Under the pieces are notes generated by a model. That model was not told the DNA's origin, did not search any database, and saw only the letters and a list, made by a program, of their open reading frames with translations. Source: a virus. Taken from it: a stretch of 26,484 nucleotides of DNA. The stretch spans positions 1-26,484 of the IMG/VR virus record IMGVR_UViG_3300036770_002527; one strand, given 5' to 3'. A program made the position numbers and the translations under genes. Below, piece after piece: positions 15,154 to 21,518 of the stretch (within the stretch, counting starts at the first letter, position 1; every line of letters begins with the position of its first letter).

Positions 15154-15319
15154 CTGCTTCGGGGTAAGCCGCTCCACCCTGTCCCGATGGCTCAAGCACG
15201 AGCCGGAGGAACTGTTGCGGTTCGCTTACCAATTCGAGCAGGTCGGAGGCATCGACGCCAACACCCTGGCGGCTGCGGTGCGAATGCGACGGCTGGAAAT
15301 TGACGGGGCGGAGTGTTGA
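15023..15319 (+). CDS. Probable helix-turn-helix protein, start uncertain (up to 98 aa)
   Basis: The C-terminal two thirds look like a real DNA-binding domain: VAADCFGVSRSTLSRWLK has the spacing of a helix-turn-helix (Ala in helix 1, G-V-S turn, STLSRW recognition helix). Possible starts are ATG 15023, giving a Ser/Ala/Arg-rich N-terminus, or GTG 15116, which shortens the overlap with the gene before it. It is the last gene before a terminator. A regulator or small terminase/replication-like DNA binder is possible. Confidence 0.55.
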   Translation: MNQLSASSSKASKRGRFLIASALRPNPATQIVRQCFISVTVAADCFGVSRSTLSRWLKHEPEELLRFAYQFEQVGGIDANTLAAAVRMRRLEIDGAEC

Positions 15320-15340
15320 GGTAGTGCAGTACACCACCTG

Positions 15341-15368
15341 AAAGGGCGGCCTACGGGTCGCCTTTTTT
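15341..15368 (+). terminator. Rho-independent terminator ending the recombination operon
   Basis: A stem pairs 15341-15351 with 15356-15366 around a TACG loop (GGCGGCC with GGTCGCC, extended by A-T pairs), followed by six T at 15363-15368. It lies 21 nt after the stop at 15319. Confidence 0.82.
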
Positions 15369-15381
15369 GTTAGCGAAAAAT

Positions 15382-15413
15382 TTGGAAGTACGGAAATAAG
15401 CGCGTTAACTTGG
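15382..15413 (+). promoter_or_regulatory. Probable Bacteroidota-type promoter of the initiator operon
   Basis: TTG at 15382-15384 and TAACTTGG at 15406-15413 are spaced by 21 nt; the -7 box has one mismatch to TAnnTTTG. It lies between the terminator at 15341 and the ATG at 15418, only 4 nt after the box, so the mRNA would be leaderless or nearly so. Confidence 0.6.
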
Positions 15414-15417
15414 CGGC

Positions 15418-15561
15418 ATGAAAAGACCTAAAAGAACTGCCCTTGTGGGCGTGAGATTAACGCCCGAGGAGTATCAGCGGCTAAAGTTCGCCGCGAAGAT
15501 TAGCGGCAAAACGCCGTCCACCATTGCCTATCAAATACTGACTAAAGGGCTAGAAGCATGA
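15418..15561 (+). CDS. Ribbon-helix-helix DNA-binding protein (47 aa)
   Basis: The frame starts MKRPKRTALVGVRLTPEEYQ: a basic arm, a short beta strand (ALVGVRL), TPEEYQRLK helix A and a second helix after SGKTPST (TIAYQILTKGL). This is the size and layout of Arc/CopG-type ribbon-helix-helix repressors, which dimerise to bind operator DNA through the strand. As first gene after its promoter it may autoregulate this operon. It ends with an ATGA overlap. Confidence 0.75.
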   Translation: MKRPKRTALVGVRLTPEEYQRLKFAAKISGKTPSTIAYQILTKGLEA

Positions 15562-15788
15562 CTTACCAAGAAATCTATTCGAGGGCTGTCCAGTACGAAT
15601 TGACGGATGTTGAACTGGCCGTTCTGTCCGGCTTATTGGCTGACCCAACGGGCAATTTATGGGAGGCGCTCAAGTTGGTTAGAGGCGAATGGCGGGATGT
15701 TTTCGATGCATTGAACAATCTGGTCATGCACAACATAATCAAGGTGGAAACGGACTGCAACGGCTTTGCATATCAGTTCTTGCCATGA
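15558..15788 (+). CDS. Hypothetical protein, possibly winged-helix-like (76 aa)
   Basis: Starts at an ATGA overlap. The sequence ELTDVELAVLSGLLADP and WRDVFDALNNLVMHNIIKVE, ending in a short strand (GFAYQFLP), could form a small winged-helix-like domain, but I recognise no family. Its place between a repressor-like gene and the initiator suggests a replication-control role. Confidence 0.55.
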   Translation: MTYQEIYSRAVQYELTDVELAVLSGLLADPTGNLWEALKLVRGEWRDVFDALNNLVMHNIIKVETDCNGFAYQFLP

Positions 15789-15886
15789 ACTACGTGAAAC
15801 TGCCCTATGAGGCACTGCCGAAGGCTACGACATGGCCCGTGGCGCAAGAGGCATTGGAATACCTGAAGCGTCATGCACGAGGGTAA
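15785..15886 (+). CDS. Very small hypothetical protein (33 aa)
   Basis: A 33-codon frame (MNYVKLPYEALPKATTWPV to the end) begins at an ATGA overlap with the gene before it and overlaps the initiator gene by 14 nt. The start-stop overlaps on both sides fit the phage's gene packing and argue that it is translated, possibly to couple the initiator. No function is recognisable. Confidence 0.4.
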   Translation: MNYVKLPYEALPKATTWPVAQEALEYLKRHARG

Positions 15887-16643
15887 CGGGATCTGGATAC
15901 CAGCGGAGATATGGGCATTGGACTTGAACCCAATGCAGCGCATCATGCTGGCCCGCGTGCAGAGTTTGGCCCAGTCAAGCGGCACGTCATGGGCAGGAGA
16001 CGAATATTTGGCCAACGAACTGCGCTGCACCGTTCCATACATCCGCAAACTGCGCAAGGGGCTGGAGGAACTCGGATATTTGACGCGGACGGGATACGGC
16101 TACACGCGCAAGTTGAATGTAGACCTGACGCCTAAAGAAGTTCCTACAGGAACAAGTTCCAATAGTCACAAGTTCCTACAGGAACAAGTTCCAATAGTCA
16201 CAAAAGAAGTTCCTGTAGTATCACAAGAAGTTCCTATAGTCACAAAAGAAGTTCCTGTAGGAGCGCATATAGAAGAGTATAGTAAAGAGAATAGTAAAGA
16301 AGTATCAAAGAGTATAGAGGCCAAACCAAAAAAAGAGGCAACTCCAAAAGACCTTCAGACGGTCATCGACGCCTTCGTGGCGGCCGGCCAGACCTCCGAC
16401 TTGGGCGAGCGGTTTTACAACTACTACGAAAGCGTCGGGTGGGTTATTGGCAAGGCCAGAAAGCCGATGAAGGACTGGAAGGCCACAGCACGAGATTGGA
16501 TACAACGAGAAACCAAATACCAAGATGAATCAGCTAACAACGGTTGGAACAAGTCCGGGAAGAGGAATGGTAGTTACTTCCATTCAAGCGGTAAGTACAA
16601 ACACCCCTCCGACGTCCTTAAGGACCGCGATATTTGGGGCTAA
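15873..16643 (+). CDS. Replication initiator with origin iterons inside the gene (256 aa)
   Basis: Residues 1 to about 85 look like a winged-helix replisome-organiser domain (SGTSWAGDEYLANELRCTV, then IRKLRKGLEELGYLTRT), with the usual order of helix-turn-helix and wing. Residues about 88-131 are a low-complexity linker whose codons are made of DNA repeats (KEVPxxx heptads), followed by a Lys/Ser/Glu-rich stretch encoded by A-rich DNA. The C-terminus (FYNYYESVGWVIGKARK, MKDWKATARDWIQRE) resembles the conserved C-terminal motif of phage replication proteins of the DnaD/initiator type. The arrangement recalls lambda O, which binds iterons in its own gene and recruits the helicase system. The role is inferred from this layout. 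Confidence 0.78.
   Translation: MHEGNGIWIPAEIWALDLNPMQRIMLARVQSLAQSSGTSWAGDEYLANELRCTVPYIRKLRKGLEELGYLTRTGYGYTRKLNVDLTPKEVPTGTSSNSHKFLQEQVPIVTKEVPVVSQEVPIVTKEVPVGAHIEEYSKENSKEVSKSIEAKPKKEATPKDLQTVIDAFVAAGQTSDLGERFYNYYESVGWVIGKARKPMKDWKATARDWIQRETKYQDESANNGWNKSGKRNGSYFHSSGKYKHPSDVLKDRDIWG
16138..16264 (+). repeat. Iteron array, putative replication origin
   Basis: AAGTTCC occurs seven times at 16138, 16154, 16170, 16186, 16207, 16228 and 16249. Spacings are 16, 16, 16, 21, 21 and 21 nt, or about one and a half and two helical turns. Units 1 and 3 are AAGTTCCTACAGGAAC, which contains the dyad GTTCCT/AGGAAC; units 2 and 4 are AAGTTCCAATAGTCAC. Together they make a perfect 32-bp tandem duplication. 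Units 5-7 share AAGTTCCTRTAG. The array lies in the linker of the initiator gene. Confidence 0.8.
16265..16340 (+). other. A-rich tract beside the iterons, candidate DNA unwinding element
   Basis: Directly after the last iteron the + strand is very rich in A and T with repeated short words (AGAGTATAG, AGTAAAGA, AGTATCAAAGAG), in sharp contrast with the GC-rich surroundings. Such tracts next to iterons melt first in lambda-type origins. It still encodes part of the initiator (a Lys/Glu/Ser-rich linker). Confidence 0.55.
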
Positions 16644-17199
16644 TGTCCAGCGGGCATTGCGGGAGCAGCCAGAGGCCACCCGAGCGGCATTGGTCAAACT
16701 GCTGTCCGCGACGCTGGAGATGATAGGCGCGCCGAACGGCATTAAGAGCGAGGAAGGCATTGCACGGGCTGCCAAGCGGCTGACCGATGAGTTCGGCAAC
16801 TTTACGTTGGAGGACTGGAAACTGTGCCTTTACGAAATGGAGGCGGGCCGGGTGCTGAAGCATTACAACAACACCAACCTTGAGTGGTTGATACAATGCT
16901 TCCAAGCGTACGACGAGCGCAAGGTGGAAGCCATGCGTCAACTGCACGGCGAGCAGGCCACAGCGCACCAACGTGAGACGGCCACGCTGTTCCAGGTGCC
17001 GCTAACCGACGCCATCGGCGACCGGGAGCGTGCGCCGCGATCACTGGCCAAGTTCATCGCCGGGGCCGAAGGGCGCATGACCTTTGACGAACGCGACCAG
17101 ATGGCACGCCGTGATGTCGCGCGCAGGGATGCCAAGGTAAAGCAGCAGATGCGGCAATTGGTCAGGGCGCAAATGCGGGCAGAACGCAAGAAGTCATGA
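16525..17199 (+). CDS. Hypothetical replication-associated protein (up to 224 aa)
   Basis: It follows the initiator and overlaps it by 119 nt if the ATG at 16525 is used, or by 77 nt from the in-frame ATG at 16567. The first clearly conserved-looking region is QRALREQPEATRAALVKLLS, followed by FTLEDWKLCLYEMEAGRVLK, HYNNTNLEWLIQCFQAYDER, and a very basic coiled tail (RRDAKVKQQMRQLVRAQMRAE). The position after an O-like initiator is that of lambda P, so a helicase loader is possible, but I see no AAA+ motif or P-family signature. Confidence 0.62.
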   Translation: MNQLTTVGTSPGRGMVVTSIQAVSTNTPPTSLRTAIFGANVQRALREQPEATRAALVKLLSATLEMIGAPNGIKSEEGIARAAKRLTDEFGNFTLEDWKLCLYEMEAGRVLKHYNNTNLEWLIQCFQAYDERKVEAMRQLHGEQATAHQRETATLFQVPLTDAIGDRERAPRSLAKFIAGAEGRMTFDERDQMARRDVARRDAKVKQQMRQLVRAQMRAERKKS

Positions 17200-18080
17200 A
17201 CCACGCCTCGCTATTTAGCGGCATCGGCGGGTTTGACCTGGCAGCCGAGTGGATGGGGTGGAACAACGTCCTGCACGTAGAGCGCGACCCATTCTGCCAA
17301 AAAGTTCTCAAGCATCATTTCCCAAACGCCTCATCATTTGACGATGTCAAAAATTTCGACGGACGACCTTTTCGGGGGCGCATCGACATCCTCACCGGTG
17401 GCTTCCCATGTCAACCCTATTCAAGCGCAGGAAAGCGGTTGGGCAAGGACGACGAGCGCCACCTGTGGCCCGAGATGTGTCGCATCATATCAGAGATTTC
17501 CCCGGCCTTCGTCGTGGGCGAAAACGTTCGCGGCCTCCTTAATTGGAATGGAGGGGTGGTCTTCGAGGAGGTGTGCGCTGACTTGGAAGCTATGGGGTAC
17601 GAGGTTTGGACGGGCATCATTCCAGCTGCGGGTGTCGGGGCACCCCACCGACGTGATCGCATCTGGTTTGTTGCTAAAAACACCCTGCGCAGCGGATGCC
17701 TACACGGAGGGCTTGAGCAAGAAGGAGCAGAGGTTCGGCAACAGTGGAACGCTGGCGCAGGAGGTGCAGAGCGGGTTTATCTACCAGAGGGGTTTGCTGC
17801 CAACGCCGAACGCGATGGACTGGAACACGGCACGAAGCGAGGAAGCGCACGCAAGAGCCAAGGAGCAACACGGCAGCGCATTGCAGGACACGCTGCGTCA
17901 GAGAGCTGGGCAGGGTTCCCGACTCAACCCCCGATTTGTGGCGGAGATGATGGGCTTCCCCGTCAATTGGACGGAATTACCTTTCCAAAGTGGCGAGCAG
18001 AAAGCATAAAGGCCTACGGCAACGCCATAGTTCCGCAGGTCGCTTTTCAGATATTTCAAGCAATACAACAGACACGATGA
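17196..18080 (+). CDS. C5-cytosine DNA methyltransferase (294 aa)
   Basis: Motif I (ASLFSGIGGFDLAAE), motif IV (TGGFPCQPYSSAGK, with the catalytic Cys near residue 72), motif VI (GENVRG, about 108), motif VIII (PHRRDRIWFVA, about 150) and motif X (AYGNAIVPQVAFQIF, about 273) are all present in one frame. The enzyme would transfer a methyl group from SAM to cytosine C5, probably guarding phage DNA from host restriction. Between VIII and X the target-recognition region is short. A second frame over the same bases (up to 18009) also looks like a methyltransferase C-terminus. Overlaps of 4 nt tie it to both neighbours. No cognate restriction gene is visible. Confidence 0.88.
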   Translation: MNHASLFSGIGGFDLAAEWMGWNNVLHVERDPFCQKVLKHHFPNASSFDDVKNFDGRPFRGRIDILTGGFPCQPYSSAGKRLGKDDERHLWPEMCRIISEISPAFVVGENVRGLLNWNGGVVFEEVCADLEAMGYEVWTGIIPAAGVGAPHRRDRIWFVAKNTLRSGCLHGGLEQEGAEVRQQWNAGAGGAERVYLPEGFAANAERDGLEHGTKRGSARKSQGATRQRIAGHAASESWAGFPTQPPICGGDDGLPRQLDGITFPKWRAESIKAYGNAIVPQVAFQIFQAIQQTR

Positions 18081-18406
18081 AGTGGGATTACGAGGACCTT
18101 GAGCAGTACCGCATCACCCGGCAGGGGCGGTTCAGCAGCGCGGTGTTCACGGAGATGAAGGCCACCGAGCAGATGGCGCAGGAGTTCATGCAGCAAGCGC
18201 AGGCGATACGGGATTACATCGAGGCCGGGCAGGTGGAGACGACGGTGCTGTCTACCCCCATGCGCAAGAACGGGCGCCTGACGCAGATGTTTCGGCGGCA
18301 TGCGACCGACATGGATGTCGCCACGTTCCTTCGGCTGCGACAGCAGGCCGAGGCGCTGGAAGAGCGTGCGGGGTTTATTTTGGACGCGTTACGGCTTGGG
18401 ACATGA
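18077..18406 (+). CDS. Hypothetical helical protein (109 aa)
   Basis: I take the ATG at 18077 (ATGA overlap with the methyltransferase stop). The protein is almost entirely helical and charged (ATEQMAQEFMQQAQAIRDYI; VATFLRLRQQAEALEERAG), consistent with coiled coil. No family is recognised. It overlaps the next gene by 4 nt. Confidence 0.6.
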   Translation: MKWDYEDLEQYRITRQGRFSSAVFTEMKATEQMAQEFMQQAQAIRDYIEAGQVETTVLSTPMRKNGRLTQMFRRHATDMDVATFLRLRQQAEALEERAGFILDALRLGT

Positions 18407-19056
18407 CAACCATCATCTACACCAACTGGAGGCGCGCAGCGCAGTTGCAAGGCATCGTGGGCAGAGCGATTGACCAGACGGCATTCCCGCAGGTTCACGT
18501 CATCGACAACGCGTCCGGCACGCGGCACGCATACCAAGGCAAAGCGCACAAGATGGTGCACGCGGACAACTCGCTCAAGTGCTGGGCACGGTGGGTCGAA
18601 GCGATGCAGGTGGACACGCGCTACGTATGCATCATGGACGATGACCTGACCTTCACGCGGCCAACGGTCATCGAGGAGTGCCAGGCGTACATGGACGAAC
18701 ACAAAGGCGTGCAGTGCATCGGGGCGTTTGGGGTGATGCTACCCAAAGGCCGCAGGTATTGGGAGGGCAGGCACACCAAGGCTAAGCACGACACGACGGT
18801 TGCGGTGCAGGTGGTAAAGGGCAGGTTCATGTTCATCCGGCGGGACGCGCTCGATGGGCTGGGAATGGAGCCGGACCTCACCTGCGACGACATCAAGGTG
18901 AGTGCGCACCTGTGGGATAAGAGATTGCCGGGCTTCCTGCATCGGGCGTTCAAGGACCTCGTCGAAGGGCCGGAAGCATTGCACGCAGATCCCGTGCAGA
19001 GGATGAAGAGGAACGAGGCTGCGGCCAAATACTTCCCCGATGCCAAGCGTACCTAA
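18403..19056 (+). CDS. GT2-like glycosyltransferase (217 aa)
   Basis: The N-terminal IIYTNWRRAAQLQGIVG and VHVIDNASG follow the GT-A pattern (strand, helix, then the D-N/G acceptor of the nucleotide). CIMDDDLTF near residues 74-82 is a DxD motif for metal and sugar nucleotide. VVKGRFMFIRRDAL and LTCDDIKVSAHL fit the acceptor side of family 2 enzymes. There is no membrane segment. It lies beside the DNA methyltransferase, so it could modify DNA bases, but the fold equally suits protein or glycan acceptors. Its 3' end overlaps the HNH gene by 17 nt. Confidence 0.78.
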   Translation: MTTIIYTNWRRAAQLQGIVGRAIDQTAFPQVHVIDNASGTRHAYQGKAHKMVHADNSLKCWARWVEAMQVDTRYVCIMDDDLTFTRPTVIEECQAYMDEHKGVQCIGAFGVMLPKGRRYWEGRHTKAKHDTTVAVQVVKGRFMFIRRDALDGLGMEPDLTCDDIKVSAHLWDKRLPGFLHRAFKDLVEGPEALHADPVQRMKRNEAAAKYFPDAKRT

Positions 19057-19318
19057 GGGCCGGCCACCGAAGTGGCACGCCAAGATTCCGGGAGCGGACA
19101 AGGTTGAAGCCATCTATCACACGCACAAGTGGCAGAAGTACCGTGCGTGGTTCCTCAAGGAGAACCCGGTGTGTGTGCAGTGCGAAAGATTATCGAACGT
19201 AGTTGACCACATCATCCCGGCCAAGCAGAAGCCGGATTGGTTCTGGCGGACGACAAACCATCAGGCGCTTTGCGACTCATGCCACAACAAGAAGCGGGCG
19301 GGAAGTGATATGTATTGA
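19040..19318 (+). CDS. HNH endonuclease (92 aa)
   Basis: The core CVQCERLSNVVDHIIPAKQ, then WFWRTTNHQALCDSCHNKK, contains the two CxxC zinc knuckles and the DH...N...H catalytic residues of HNH nucleases. Small HNH proteins beside terminases assist terminase cleavage in HK97-like phages, and the terminase genes follow after one noncoding gap. The short basic N-terminus (KGRPPKWHAKIPG) is typical. It is the last gene of its operon and is followed by a strong hairpin. Confidence 0.88.
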   Translation: MPSVPKGRPPKWHAKIPGADKVEAIYHTHKWQKYRAWFLKENPVCVQCERLSNVVDHIIPAKQKPDWFWRTTNHQALCDSCHNKKRAGSDMY

Positions 19319-19355
19319 AACTTCTGAATGCAGTTAAGTAATATCAAAACAATAA

Positions 19356-19387
19356 CAGAAACGAAGAAACGGACTCTTCGTTTTCTG
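19356..19387 (+). terminator. Probable terminator hairpin after the HNH gene
   Basis: CAGAAACGAAGA (19356-19367) pairs with TCTTCGTT-TTCTG (19375-19387) with one bulged T and a 7-nt loop, giving a 12-bp stem. The T-run is weak (TTTT is inside the stem; TTTCTTATTT comes a few bases later). It lies 37 nt after the HNH stop. Confidence 0.55.
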
Positions 19388-19603
19388 TCCGCATTCTTTC
19401 TTATTTGAGCCAGTCGGGCGGAATCTCAGCAGGGGTAGGGGGTGCAGCGAAGGAATTTAACAATCGTGGTTAGAGCGCGCCATCATGCGTGTGTCGATTT
19501 TATTGAAAACCTTTTGCTCGCCTTTGCAATTACGCATAACATTTCCGCCCATTTTCACCCGCACGCAACCACCCGCCTGTGGCGTGAAAACATTTTTCTT
19601 CCC

Positions 19604-19611
19604 CATCTTTG
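19604..19611 (+). promoter_or_regulatory. Weak promoter-like -7 box before the packaging genes
   Basis: CATCTTTG has one mismatch to TAnnTTTG and ends 16 nt before the small terminase ATG. No TTG sits at the expected upstream distance. It lies inside a CCCCA-TCTT-TGGGG inverted repeat. Confidence 0.35.
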
Positions 19612-19627
19612 GGGACAAACCAACCCA

Positions 19628-19948
19628 ATGGACGCAATCATCCAAGAGCGTTTCGACGCACTTGCCGCCGACTACGAGCGGCGCGGCATCATCACCCCGG
19701 GCATTCGCTCGCTCATCTACACCCTCGCCTGCGTGGAGGTGGAGGAGGAGGAGCTGCAAAACTACGTTCGCAAGAACGGCACAACCTACGAAACGACTGG
19801 CCACAACGGGCAACTCTATTCCAAGCAGCGCCCGGAATGGCAGCAATTACGGGACAATCGCCAGCGGAAAACCGCCATCGTGAAGTCACTTGAGGCCAAG
19901 ATGAACCAAGAGATGGAGGAGGATGAACTCGACAAGTTCCTTGAGTGA
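19628..19948 (+). CDS. Terminase small subunit, P27-like (106 aa)
   Basis: The ATG at 19628 is chosen; the open frame extends upstream to 19442 but that region is noncoding-like. ERRGIITPGIRSLIYTLACV resembles the LGLTPxSRxxL core of P27-family small terminases, followed by a long helix, a Gly/Thr-rich turn (KNGTTYETTGHNGQ) and KQRPEWQQLRDNRQ. An acidic tail closes it. It overlaps the large terminase by 26 nt, as is common. Small terminases bind the packaging site and present DNA to the motor. Confidence 0.8.
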   Translation: MDAIIQERFDALAADYERRGIITPGIRSLIYTLACVEVEEEELQNYVRKNGTTYETTGHNGQLYSKQRPEWQQLRDNRQRKTAIVKSLEAKMNQEMEEDELDKFLE

Positions 19949-21494
19949 CCCCAGCGCGACGGGATATTGGTACGACGAGGACGCAGCTGAGCGCGTTGTC
20001 AACTTCATCGAGCGGTTTTGCTCTCACGTCAAAGGCCACACCGGGCCGTTCCTGCTGGAGGAATGGCAGAAGAACGACATCATCCGCCCGCTCTTCGGGT
20101 GGAAGCGAGCGGACGGACGGCGCAAGTTCAGACAGTGCTACATCGAGATCCCGCGCAAAAACGGCAAGTCCAACCTCGTCGCTGCCATTGCCTTGTACCT
20201 GCTGGTGGCGGAGCAGGAGGAAGGCGCGGAGATTATCAGCGCAGCCGGTGACCGCAATCAGGCGCGCATCGTCTTCGACATCGCCGCGGCCATGGTGGGT
20301 CAGAACAAGAACCTGTCGTCTAGGTGCCGCACGCTTCAACACGCCATCTACTACAAGAACTCCTTTTACAAATCCATCAGCGCAGAGGCCCGAACGAAGC
20401 ACGGCTTCAACTGTTCGGCCGTGCTCTTCGACGAGTTGCACACGCAGCGTGACCGGGAACTGTACGACGTACTGACGACGTCCGTGGCGGCACGTGAGCA
20501 GCCGCTTATCATCATGCTGACCACGGCCGGCTACGACACGACGTCCATCTGCTACGAGGTGCATGACTACGCCGAGCGCGTGCTGTCCGGCGAGGTGGAC
20601 GACCCGACGTTCCTGCCTGTCCTTTACCGGGCAAGCAAGGACGACGACTGGACGCAGGAAGCCACCTGGCGCAAAGCAAATCCGGGCTTTGGCACCATCT
20701 GCAAGGCGGAGTATTTCGAGCAGGAAGTGGCCAAGTGCCAAGCCAACCCGGCGGTGCTGAACACCTTCCTGCGGCTGCACCTGAACATCTGGACGGGCGC
20801 GGATTCCGCGTGGATAACCGACGCCGAATTCATGCGCGGGGCGACACCCTTGCCGCCCGACGAATACCTCGCCAAATTGCCCTGCTGGGGTGGGCTTGAC
20901 CTTGCTTCCACCCGCGACCTGACGGCTTTTGCGCTCATCTTCAAGGACGAACGCAAGGGGCTGTATTACCTGAAAGTTCACCAATTCGTGAACGAGGAAC
21001 GCAGCCAAATGCGCAAAAGCGAGGGCGTGGATTACCTGCGTTTCGAGCGCGACGGCGACCTCACCATCACGGCCGGAAACGTCACCGACTTCCGCGTCGT
21101 GCGTGACCACATCCTTGCCGCTGCCGACAAGTTCCAAATTCAAGCCGTGGCCTACGACCAGCGTTTCAGTACGTACATCGTGCCCGACCTCATCGACGAG
21201 GGGGTCGATATGCAGCCCATGGGCCAAGGCTTCCTGCACATCAGCACGCCCACCAAGATGTTCGAAATGGAGATGCTCAAGGGCACGCTGATTCACGGCG
21301 GCAACGCCTGCCTGCGGTGGCAAATGGGCTGCGTGAAAATCGACCGCGACGCAGCGGACAACATCAAGGTGACCAAGAACAGAACCCGCTTCGGGCAGAT
21401 GGTTGACGGCGTGGTGGCGAGCATCATGGCCTACGGGGCGATGATGAACGGCGACGACGGGGACGACGTCATCACCACCGTGATCACGCTCTAA
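19923..21494 (+). CDS. Terminase large subunit, HK97/P27-type (523 aa)
   Basis: The ATPase half has IEIPRKNGKSNLVAAIAL (Walker A, about residue 77) and AVLFDELHTQRD (Walker B with the catalytic Glu, about 165), followed by a LTTAGYD coupling motif. The nuclease half has GGLDLASTRDLTA (about 321) with the first metal-binding Asp, AVAYDQRF (about 408) and a late KIDRDAADN segment (about 473) with acidic residues. Length is typical. It powers DNA translocation into the prohead and cuts the concatemer. Confidence 0.93.
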   Translation: MNSTSSLSDPSATGYWYDEDAAERVVNFIERFCSHVKGHTGPFLLEEWQKNDIIRPLFGWKRADGRRKFRQCYIEIPRKNGKSNLVAAIALYLLVAEQEEGAEIISAAGDRNQARIVFDIAAAMVGQNKNLSSRCRTLQHAIYYKNSFYKSISAEARTKHGFNCSAVLFDELHTQRDRELYDVLTTSVAAREQPLIIMLTTAGYDTTSICYEVHDYAERVLSGEVDDPTFLPVLYRASKDDDWTQEATWRKANPGFGTICKAEYFEQEVAKCQANPAVLNTFLRLHLNIWTGADSAWITDAEFMRGATPLPPDEYLAKLPCWGGLDLASTRDLTAFALIFKDERKGLYYLKVHQFVNEERSQMRKSEGVDYLRFERDGDLTITAGNVTDFRVVRDHILAAADKFQIQAVAYDQRFSTYIVPDLIDEGVDMQPMGQGFLHISTPTKMFEMEMLKGTLIHGGNACLRWQMGCVKIDRDAADNIKVTKNRTRFGQMVDGVVASIMAYGAMMNGDDGDDVITTVITL

Positions 21495-21505
21495 TTCATC
21501 TACCC

Positions 21506-21513
21506 TAATTTAG
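21506..21513 (+). promoter_or_regulatory. Weak promoter-like -7 box before the portal gene
   Basis: TAATTTAG has one mismatch to TAnnTTTG and ends 5 nt before the portal ATG in the only short gap (24 nt) of this module. No TTG element is found at the usual distance. Spacing resembles the boxes at 3550 and 15406. Confidence 0.3.
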
Positions 21514-21518
21514 CCGCA

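Larger units (their letters stand above)
19319..19627 (+). other. Intergenic region before the packaging genes, candidate cos/pac region
   Basis: This is the longest stretch without a supportable gene. It holds a strong hairpin (19356-19387), a GC-poor section from about 19485 to 19610, a G-rich block (19431-19446) and a promoter-like box at its right end within a CCCCA/TGGGG dyad (19601-19614). The position between an HNH nuclease gene and the terminase genes is where cohesive-end or packaging sites often lie; no cut site can be identified from sequence alone. Confidence 0.5.

Noticed and set aside
17338-18009. A separate gene in the second frame of the methyltransferase region
   Set aside because: Its N-terminal half is a shadow and lacks catalytic motifs; only the C-terminal third is family-like, so I treat it as a frameshift question rather than a gene.
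19713-21323. A 536-codon open frame on the minus strand opposite the large terminase
   Set aside because: It is a mirror of a high-GC coding gene with Walker and nuclease motifs on the + strand; its translation is rich in His, Arg, Val and Gly with no recognisable domain.
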